From: an uncultured Bacilli bacterium
GTDB lineage: Bacteria; Bacillota_I; Bacilli_A; RF39; UBA660
Length of the DNA: 10,498 bases
Direction of reading: 5' to 3'
Assembly (NCBI GenBank): GCA_944363685.1
Contig: CALVUV010000036.1
Location: 1 to 10,498 of the forward strand
The translations under genes were made by a program, and so were the position numbers. Positions 1 to 4,917 of the stretch are shown one piece after another (within the stretch, counting starts at the first letter, position 1; the number at the start of each line of letters is the position of its first letter). Below the pieces are notes generated by a model. It ran no database searches and was not told where the DNA came from. It was given only the letters and a program-made list of their open reading frames with translations.

Positions 1-136
1 CACCATAGTGAATTTAATTGAACTGAAAATAGTTTGTTTTTATATGTTTTAAGTGTACAAAAGTATTTTAACCGAAGAAAGAAGAAATATAAATATTATA
101 TTTAATATATTTAAATTATATATTATTTGTAAATAA

Positions 137-268
137 TCAAATGACAATCAAATAAAAAAACACTATATATTTTGTTTATATGAGATAAAAGTAGATGATG
201 TTATAGTAAAAGATTATAATTCTTTTATAACTTTTGGAGCAAAACTGATAACTATGACTCAAATATAA
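137..268 (+). pseudogene. Possible 3' remnant of an unidentified gene
   Basis: A stop-free stretch of 43 codons ends at TAA 266-268, six bases before a hairpin terminator. It has no convincing start codon or SD sequence, and the frame is closed by a TAA at 134-136. The translation contains pieces such as EIKVDDVIVKDYNSF and ends ITMTQI. I recognise no family. A short frame that ends exactly before a terminator suggests the tail of a decayed gene. The length alone would not exclude chance in DNA this AT-rich. Confidence 0.25.
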
Positions 269-273
269 GTAAA

Positions 274-310
274 AGGAAGAGAATGTAATATTAGCTCTTC
301 CTATTTTATT
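274..310. terminator. Hairpin terminator
   Basis: AGGAAGAG (274-281) pairs perfectly with CTCTTCCT (295-302) across a 13-nt loop. On the plus strand it is followed by ATTTTATT. On the minus strand the equivalent arm is followed directly by TTTT. It could therefore end transcripts from either side: the plus-strand remnant ending at 268, or the minus-strand remnants that lie to its right. Confidence 0.5.
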
Positions 311-340
311 ATGTGTATAAATATGGGTAATGTTTTAAAT

Positions 341-490
341 TCATCCAGTCTTTAAGTTTAGTTGTTCTTTAATTAACTGATTTAATTGACGAGCGCTTAA
401 CTTTTTTTAATTTTTATATTTTTCTTCAAGGTTTATGGTAATAGTTTTAAATCCCCATTTCCCTTTTAAAGTTTTATACAGAAAGGTTAT
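341..490 (-). pseudogene. Possible decayed minus-strand coding remnant
   Basis: The minus strand reads about 50 codons from 490 to a TGA at 341-343, interrupted by one TAA. Before the stop it reads LYKTLKGKWGFKTITINLEE, and after it KKLSARQLNQLIKEQLNLKTG-type sequence with a protein-like mix of charged and hydrophobic residues. It lies downstream of the longer open frame at 519-800 on the same strand, so both could be pieces of one broken gene. The WG...LEEKY...LSARQL pattern loosely recalls DUF1016/YhcG nuclease N-termini. That is only an impression and the family is not established. Confidence 0.2.
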
Positions 491-518
491 TTATAGTGTG
501 TGTTTTTGTTTCATCATT

Positions 519-800
519 TTACTCTTTTTGCTTTCTATTACTTATAGCATTCCAAAGTAATAATATATTTGTAGGCATTGTTATAATTCTTTCGCATAAT
601 CTACTATTTTGATTACGAACAACTTTTGTTTCAAAACCATATTTTCTTAAATAATGACTTTTACTTACTGGTTTGACTTCTTCGCTCTTTATGTAGAATA
701 CATATTGTGTATAATAGCTTTGAAATGAACTTCTAAGAATTATTAGATTGTTGATAGATAAAATAAATCTTTTAATATATTCTTCTTCCGGTTTTTCTTC
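519..800 (-). pseudogene. Stop-free 93-codon remnant, no start codon
   Basis: The minus strand is open for 93 codons from 800 down to TAA 519-521, directly after an in-frame TGA at 801-803. There is no ATG, GTG or TTG near the upstream end; the first methionine is about 74 codons in. The translation is protein-like, starting EEKPEEEYIKRFILSINNL and including KPVSKSHYLRKYGFE and RLCERIITMPTNILLLWNAI. In DNA this AT-rich, a frame of this length without stops is unlikely by chance, so it is probably a fragment of a real gene that has lost its 5' end. I do not recognise the family. Codon 74 onward cannot be a functional gene by itself. Confidence 0.35.
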
Positions 801-1197
801 TCAAAAATACAGATTACATATTTTTAGAAACACTATTTATATTTATTCTATTTTTATTATTAAATTAAATAAATATTGTAATTTTGTAATTATTATCTTT
901 TTAATATGAGTTTATAAGGGTTTAAGTGATTACTTAGGAATTTATTTTTCAGTATGAAATATGGTTGATTTTATTTTTTGTGTGAATATTCATTGATAAT
1001 TTTGATATGTATGTCAATATATTTAGTTGTTGAATAATGGTTAATAAGTATTTTAATCTATTTGTTGCAGATTATGTTTTTGATAATTATATGAATTATG
1101 AATCTTTAGAGGTAATAATATGAGTGAAATATAACTTATTTTATTTTTTATGTCTTAAATAAGAGTTGTTACATATTTTATATTAGGTGGTGAAATA
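801..1197. other. AT-rich stretch with no supported gene
   Basis: This stretch holds only very short open frames. The longest on the plus strand with a start codon is a 28-codon frame at 1037-1123 with no SD sequence. An SD-like GAGGT at 1109-1113 precedes an ATG that is followed by only three more codons. The last bases (1185-1190, AGGTGG) are the ribosome binding site of the collagen-like gene. I see no tRNA, repeat array or clear sigma-A promoter. Confidence 0.5.
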
Positions 1198-1779
1198 ATG
1201 GAAAAATTTTATCATAATGGGTGCTTTATTTTGGGACCAACAGGACCTACAGGTTCTATTGGAAGTACTGGTCCTACAGGTTCTATTGGAAGTACTGGTC
1301 CTACTGGTGCGACAGGAAGTATTGGTCCTACAGGGGCGACTGGAGTAACAGGGCCTACAGGACCAACGGGACCTGGACTAAATAATAATTATGCACTTGC
1401 AGTAAATCAAGCGACTGACATTAGTTCTGGCAATTTGATTCCTTTAATATTACAATTTAGTGGAGGTTCTCCTAATATTTCTGTAAGCAGTACAACAATT
1501 ACTTTACCAAGTCCAGGTACTTATTATGTTTCATTTAGTTTAACTGGAAGACTTGGTGTTAATCAAAATGGGTCAATAATTCCTATTATTAATGGCATAC
1601 CTCAAGATCGTTTAGCACCTACTAATAATACAAATAGTGTTAATAATGATATTACAATCCAAGATGGAGTATTAATTCAAGCTTCTACTGATAGTACTCT
1701 TCAGTTTTTGTATACTGGTAGTGTGTCTATTTCTAGAGCAAATTTTTTTGTTTCAGTTTTTAAAGTGTCAAATCTTTAA
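1198..1779 (+). CDS. Collagen-like repeat protein with BclA-like C-terminal domain
   Basis: The 193-aa protein begins with a 12-residue leader (MEKFYHNGCFIL) carrying a single Cys. Sixteen uninterrupted Gly-X-Y triplets follow (about residues 13-60), mostly GPT, GSI, GST and GAT. The last ~130 residues are rich in Ser, Thr, Asn, Gly and beta-branched residues, with an LPSPGTYYVSFSLTG-type motif. This layout matches bacterial collagen-like proteins such as the exosporium glycoprotein BclA: a triple-helical stalk capped by a TNF/C1q-like trimeric globular domain. There is no Sec signal peptide or LPXTG anchor, which fits a spore-surface protein made in the mother cell better than a wall-anchored one. 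The Thr-rich Y positions could be glycosylated, as in BclA. The start is set by AGGTGG 8-13 bases upstream of ATG 1198. Function as a spore-coat or exosporium filament is inferred. Confidence 0.85.
   Translation: MEKFYHNGCFILGPTGPTGSIGSTGPTGSIGSTGPTGATGSIGPTGATGVTGPTGPTGPGLNNNYALAVNQATDISSGNLIPLILQFSGGSPNISVSSTTITLPSPGTYYVSFSLTGRLGVNQNGSIIPIINGIPQDRLAPTNNTNSVNNDITIQDGVLIQASTDSTLQFLYTGSVSISRANFFVSVFKVSNL
1246..1299 (+). repeat. Two perfect 27-bp tandem copies in the collagen-like gene
   Basis: The unit from 1246 to 1272 (cctacaggttctattggaag followed by tactggt) is repeated without change at 1273-1299. It encodes nine residues, i.e. three collagen triplets. A partial third copy begins at 1300 (cctact). 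Because the unit is a whole number of codons, gain or loss of copies changes stalk length without breaking the frame. Confidence 0.95.
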
Positions 1780-1787
1780 TAAAATTG

Positions 1788-1796
1788 TGTTATAAT
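1788..1796 (+). promoter_or_regulatory. Extended -10 promoter for the HD-domain gene
   Basis: TGTTATAAT combines a perfect TATAAT (1791-1796) with an upstream TG one base away, an extended -10 element that can work with a poor -35. No good -35 is visible at 17 bases. The predicted transcript would start near 1803, just before the SD at 1804-1810, so the HD gene could be transcribed separately from the collagen-like gene. Confidence 0.4.
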
Positions 1797-1815
1797 ATTT
1801 TTTGAGGTGGTTTAT

Positions 1816-2736
1816 GTGTTGTTGAAGTATTACTTAGAAGAATTAGAGTATAAAAATATGCCATTATTTCTTAGAAAGTATTTTGAATGTCCTTCTTTAA
1901 ATAGATTAATGAAAGTAGGGTATTTTTGTGGAATGGATTTTGCTTCTAAAAGTGTTTATAATTTTAGTGAATATATTAGTAGATTTTCTCATTCTCTTAC
2001 CACTTCTTTATTAACTTATAAATTAACTAAAGATAGAACTATGACTGTAGCAGCTTTATTTCATGATGTTGCAACTCCTTGTTTTTCACATGTTATAGAT
2101 TATATGAATGAAGATTATGAAAAACAAGAAAGTACAGAAGAACTTACAGAAGATATTATTAAAAATGATAAGTATTTACTTGAGTGTTTAAAGGAAGATA
2201 ATATAGATGTAGATGATGTTATTAACTTTAAGAAGTTTAGTATTGTTGATAATGATAGACCTAAGTGTTGTGCTGATAGATTAGATGGAGTTATTTTAAC
2301 TGGTATAGGCTGGACTAAAAATATTTCTAAAGAAGATATTAAAAATATTATTAAGGATGTTCGAATATTTAAAAATGAGGATAATGAAGATGAGATTGGT
2401 TTTAATAATAGAGATGTTGTTTCTAAAATAATAGATGTTAGTAAAAGTATAGATTTGTATTGCCATACTAATGAAGATAATTATATGATGCAATTACTTG
2501 CTATTATAACAAAATTATCTATAGATAGAGGTTATATTACTTATGATGATTTATATAGATATAATGAATTGGAATTATTTAATATATTAAAGAGTAGTAA
2601 TGATAAAGAGTTGTTAGATAAAATTTATCTTTTTGAAAATATAGATATAGAATCTATTCCTAAGACAAATATTCCTAATGTTAAGGTTAGAGTTTTAAAG
2701 CCATTAGTTAATGGTAAGAGGTATGACTGGAGATAA
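1816..2736 (+). CDS. HD-domain phosphohydrolase (dGTPase/SAMHD1-like fold)
   Basis: A 306-aa soluble protein with an HD-superfamily metal site. It shows RFSHS (His59), FHDVATPCFSH (His83-Asp84, with His92 following) and CADRLDGVILTG (Asp154). This H...HD...D order is typical of metal-dependent phosphohydrolases of the dNTP triphosphohydrolase/SAMHD1 type, where RxxHSL...HD(x)GHGPFSH is usual. Here GHGP is replaced by ATPC, so this is a divergent branch and the substrate is unknown; a nucleotide or other phosphate ester is the best guess. The frame is open back to GTG 1807, but that codon lies inside the SD (GAGGTGG, 1804-1810). GTG 1816 is therefore the likely start, with TTG 1819 as an alternative. 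It lies 36 bases after the collagen-like gene and no terminator separates them. No signal peptide or membrane segment is seen. Confidence 0.8.
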   Translation: MLLKYYLEELEYKNMPLFLRKYFECPSLNRLMKVGYFCGMDFASKSVYNFSEYISRFSHSLTTSLLTYKLTKDRTMTVAALFHDVATPCFSHVIDYMNEDYEKQESTEELTEDIIKNDKYLLECLKEDNIDVDDVINFKKFSIVDNDRPKCCADRLDGVILTGIGWTKNISKEDIKNIIKDVRIFKNEDNEDEIGFNNRDVVSKIIDVSKSIDLYCHTNEDNYMMQLLAIITKLSIDRGYITYDDLYRYNELELFNILKSSNDKELLDKIYLFENIDIESIPKTNIPNVKVRVLKPLVNGKRYDWR

Positions 2737-2843
2737 TAAACGAAGAACGTACTCTAAATATATGTGATCTTTTTAATATTAAGGAGTCAAATATTGTAGA
2801 TTTATTTTTCTTTGTTTGATATGATTTATTTATGGAGGTATAT
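2737..2843 (+). promoter_or_regulatory. Intergenic region with possible -10 box of the redox operon
   Basis: TATGAT at 2820-2825 is a plausible -10, placed 8 bases before the GGAGG of the rubredoxin-like gene. TTGTAG at 2794-2799 could be a -35, but the 20-base spacing is long. No strong terminator for the HD gene is visible; the only nearby dyad is a weak AT-only AATATT pair near 2775-2795. Confidence 0.3.
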
Positions 2844-3482
2844 ATGAAAAAATATCGTTGTACTATTTGTGGTTATATTTATGATGATGCTAAAGAGAAA
2901 ATAAAGTTTGAAGATTTACCAGATGATTGGAAGTGTCCATTGTGTGGGGCGCCTAAGAGTTTGTTTGAAGAGGTTCAAGAAGAAAAAGTTGAGAAAAAAA
3001 TTGAAGGTAATAGTTCTACTTTAGAAGAAGTAGATGATGATTTAAGAGAATTATCTAATTATGATATATCTTTGATTTGTTCTAATTTGGCAAAGGCTTC
3101 AGAAAAACAATGTTTAGAAGAAGAGAGTAGTTTATTTAGAGAATTATCTAAACATTATGAGTCTTTAGAAGATAATAAATCCGGTAGTTTAGATAATGTT
3201 ATAAATATGGTAGATGAGGATATTAATAATTTTAGTAAGGCAATGGAAGTATTTTCTAAATATGATGATAGAGGTGCTAAAAGAGTTGTTAATTGGGCTA
3301 GTAAGAGTACTAATATTATGAAAGTAGTAATTGATACTTATAAAGAAAAGGGAATAGATTATATTAAAAATACGAAAATATGGGTTTGTGATATATGTGG
3401 CTTTGTTTATATAGGTGATAATCCACCTAAGGTTTGTCCTGTTTGTAAGGTTCCTAGTCTTAAGATATTGGAGGTATGTTAG
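2844..3482 (+). CDS. Rubredoxin/rubrerythrin-like protein with two rubredoxin-type iron sites
   Basis: A 212-aa cytoplasmic redox protein. The N-terminus is a rubredoxin domain with CTIC at Cys6/Cys9 and CPLCGAP at Cys31/Cys34. A helical, acidic middle section (about 70-170) follows, with NLAKASEKQCLEEESSLFRE resembling rubrerythrin-related sequences. The C-terminus is a short rubredoxin-like zinc-ribbon/iron site, WVCDICG (Cys182/Cys185) and CPVC (Cys198/Cys201). None of the EXXH motifs that bind the di-iron centre of true rubrerythrins is present, so the middle domain has probably lost, or never had, peroxidase activity. The likely role is electron transfer or metal-dependent sensing in anaerobic oxidative-stress metabolism. 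An in-frame ATG at 2832 overlaps the SD (GGAGG, 2834-2838); ATG 2844 is the likely start. The ferredoxin gene begins one base after the stop codon, so the two are almost certainly co-transcribed. Confidence 0.85.
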   Translation: MKKYRCTICGYIYDDAKEKIKFEDLPDDWKCPLCGAPKSLFEEVQEEKVEKKIEGNSSTLEEVDDDLRELSNYDISLICSNLAKASEKQCLEEESSLFRELSKHYESLEDNKSGSLDNVINMVDEDINNFSKAMEVFSKYDDRGAKRVVNWASKSTNIMKVVIDTYKEKGIDYIKNTKIWVCDICGFVYIGDNPPKVCPVCKVPSLKILEVC

Positions 3483-3483
3483 T

Positions 3484-3984
3484 ATGAGTACAAAAAGTGA
3501 AAGATATGCTTATAGAGATTTAAAAATATGTACTAAAGATTGTTTATGCCTTTTTGTATGTCCAACTGGGGCGACTGATAATGAAACAGGACAAATAGAC
3601 TTTGATAAATGTATTGGTTGTGGAGTATGTGCAGCTTCCTGTCCATCAAAAGCGATTAGTATGTTACCTAGAGTTTATCCAAAACAAAAAGAAAAAGATA
3701 AACAAGTAATTAAAGAGTTGTTTAGACTTGCAGATAGTAAGATAGAACAGATTAAGACTTTAGAATATCTTATGAATAAATCTAGTAATGAGGATGAAAA
3801 ACGTTTATATAAAGCTTTAATTCATTCTAATAAAGTAATGATAGAAGATATGATGAGAGAGGCAGGGTACATGTTACCACAGTCATCTAATACTAATAAA
3901 CTTTTAATTAGTATTAGAGGTAAAGATGAAGAAGTAGATAAAATTATTGATAAATTATTAGATAAACTTGAAGTAAATGATTAG
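3484..3984 (+). CDS. 4Fe-4S ferredoxin-type protein with helical C-terminal extension
   Basis: The 166-aa product has two cysteine clusters in the first 55 residues. The first is C16-x3-C20-x-C22-x3-C26-P. The second, C43-IG-C46-GV-C49-AAS-C53-P, is a classical 4Fe-4S motif. The first spacing is not the usual CxxCxxCxxxCP, but the residues around it (CPTGATDNETGQIDFDKC) are ferredoxin-like, so a second cluster is likely. Residues 65-166 are highly charged and helical, with no further cysteines; this extension may bind a partner. The frame is open upstream to GTG 3415 inside the previous gene, but the GGAGGT at 3470-3475 fixes ATG 3484. The gene sits between the rubredoxin-like gene and the 98-aa orphan, so an electron-transfer role with the rubredoxin-like protein is inferred. 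Confidence 0.8.
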   Translation: MSTKSERYAYRDLKICTKDCLCLFVCPTGATDNETGQIDFDKCIGCGVCAASCPSKAISMLPRVYPKQKEKDKQVIKELFRLADSKIEQIKTLEYLMNKSSNEDEKRLYKALIHSNKVMIEDMMREAGYMLPQSSNTNKLLISIRGKDEEVDKIIDKLLDKLEVND

Positions 3985-3993
3985 GGGGATGTT

Positions 3994-4290
3994 ATGACAA
4001 TAGAAGATGTTTATAGATATATGATAAGTGGTTATTTTGGAGTTATGGAGATGGATTCTTATAAGTTAAAAGAGTATATTTTAGCAGATATAAAACAATA
4101 TATTAAAGACTATATGGAACAGAATCCTAGTAATAACTTTAATTTAGATGAAGAAATAGAGAATATTAAAGATAATGTGCCTGTTAAGACTAAGTTGCAA
4201 GATGCTTTACTGGTTTTAAATAAAATGGATAATGCACCAATGGATTTGATTTTAGATATTAAACATAGATTAAAGACTCTTAAAAATTAA
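3994..4290 (+). CDS. Small acidic helical protein of unknown function
   Basis: I do not recognise this 98-aa protein. It begins MTIEDVYRYMISGYFGVMEM and is predicted to be mainly helical and acidic, with no cysteines, no signal peptide and no membrane segment. A GGGGGA SD sequence directly follows the ferredoxin stop codon, five bases before ATG 3994, so it is translated from the same message. A terminator begins two bases after its stop codon, making it the last gene of the rubredoxin-like/ferredoxin operon. Its position suggests an accessory or regulatory partner of the redox proteins, but nothing in the sequence proves this. Confidence 0.7.
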   Translation: MTIEDVYRYMISGYFGVMEMDSYKLKEYILADIKQYIKDYMEQNPSNNFNLDEEIENIKDNVPVKTKLQDALLVLNKMDNAPMDLILDIKHRLKTLKN

Positions 4291-4291
4291 A

Positions 4292-4323
4292 AATTATACT
4301 TAATGTATAGTTTTTTCTTTTTT
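4292..4323 (+). terminator. Intrinsic terminator of the redox operon
   Basis: AATTATAC (4292-4299) pairs with GTATAGTT (4305-4312), eight pairs with one G-T wobble, around a 5-nt TTAAT loop. It is followed by TTTTCTTTTTT. The stem is GC-poor but the T-tract is long. It separates the redox operon from the coat genes. Confidence 0.7.
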
Positions 4324-4352
4324 ACTCATAATAATGTTGGGAGGAAAAAGAT

Positions 4353-4580
4353 ATGAAAAATAATTTTAATACAGTACCTAATATGATTAGCCTAAAAGAT
4401 TTGGACTATCTAAGCGATATGTTTAATTGGAATTATGGTGCTTATAAGAGTAGTAGTAATGCTATTAATAGTGTAAACGATAGTGAAATTAAAGATATAC
4501 TTAGTAAAGCTAGCAATGTGTTTCAAGGTAATATTAGTAAAATCTTAAATATCTTAAATGAGGGAGGTAACAATGAATAA
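4353..4580 (+). CDS. Small CotF-like coat-associated protein
   Basis: A 75-aa protein preceded by a strong GGGAGGA SD nine bases before ATG 4353. The core, from LKDLDYLSDMFNWNYGAYKS to the helix ILSKASNVFQGNISKILNIL, has the amphipathic two-helix pattern found in short spore coat proteins related to CotF. The KDLDYLSDMF segment parallels NDKDYLDSLLS in the next gene, which suggests the two arose from related sequences. No membrane segment or signal peptide is present. Its stop codon overlaps the start of the next gene by 8 bases (4573-4580), indicating translational coupling and a likely paired function. A direct role in the spore coat is inferred from the partner gene. Confidence 0.65.
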   Translation: MKNNFNTVPNMISLKDLDYLSDMFNWNYGAYKSSSNAINSVNDSEIKDILSKASNVFQGNISKILNILNEGGNNE

Positions 4581-4890
4581 TAATCAGATAAGTAATCCTA
4601 AAGTAGAAGTACCTACTGGTATGGCTTTAAATGATAAAGACTATTTAGATTCTTTACTTAGTACTTTAAAGCAATTTGTTAAAAATTATGCTGTTATTTT
4701 AACAGAAGTATCTAATGAAACATTATATAGTGAATATAAAGAGATGTTTGATACTTATTCTTCATTACAAAGAGAAGTTTATGAGATTATGTTTCGTAAG
4801 GGATGGTATGTATTAGAAAAGTGTGATGCTAATAAAATATCTAATAAATATCAAACTTTAAATCAGGAATTTATGGATTTGAATGGATAA
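4573..4890 (+). CDS. Spore coat protein, CotF family
   Basis: The 105-aa protein carries the hallmarks of the Coat F family (ferritin-like helical bundle). A PTGMALNDKDYLDSLLS-type first helix follows an N-terminal Pro/Val-rich stretch. A second helix runs through NETLYSEYKEMFDTYSSLQ. The strongly conserved-looking RKGWYVLEKCDANKI segment is typical of CotF C-termini (GWYxLExA...KI). CotF proteins are assembled in the spore coat of Bacillus and Clostridium relatives, and paralogues without proven coat function are common. The frame extends to ATG 4558, but GGGAGG (4562-4567) sets ATG 4573, overlapping the preceding gene by 8 bases. A bidirectional terminator follows immediately. Confidence 0.8.
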   Translation: MNNNQISNPKVEVPTGMALNDKDYLDSLLSTLKQFVKNYAVILTEVSNETLYSEYKEMFDTYSSLQREVYEIMFRKGWYVLEKCDANKISNKYQTLNQEFMDLNG

Positions 4891-4917
4891 AAAAACAGTG
4901 GAAGATTCACTGTTTTT
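4891..4917. terminator. Bidirectional terminator between cotF-like gene and rnr
   Basis: AAAAACAGTG (4891-4900) and CACTGTTTTT (4908-4917) form a perfect 10-bp stem with a 7-nt loop. The A-run on one side and T-run on the other give a T-tract in both directions, so it serves the two convergent genes. The stop codon of rnr (complement of 4916-4918) overlaps the stem. Confidence 0.85.

Noticed and set aside
1037..1123. 28-codon plus-strand frame upstream of the collagen-like gene
   Set aside because: No SD sequence, no recognisable protein, and its length is within chance.
1172..1180. CATATTTTA, a match to the -10 consensus of mother-cell sporulation sigma factors, before the collagen-like gene
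   Set aside because: The start site would fall on the SD itself and no fitting -35 is present; such AT-rich matches are expected by chance here.
2296..2493. 65-aa minus-strand frame inside the HD-domain gene
   Set aside because: It is antisense to a well-supported gene, has no SD, and its Ile/Asn-rich composition is what the reverse strand of AT-rich coding DNA gives.
2729..2819. About 29 open codons in another frame after the HD gene stop, possibly a frameshifted C-terminus
   Set aside because: The length is not unusual by chance and I see no conserved motif that would make it part of the protein.
4305..4335. GTATAGTT, 14 bases, CATAATAAT: a sigma-E-like promoter before the CotF-like pair
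   Set aside because: The -10 matches the consensus only partly, the -35 is part of the upstream terminator stem, and the start would again fall on the SD.
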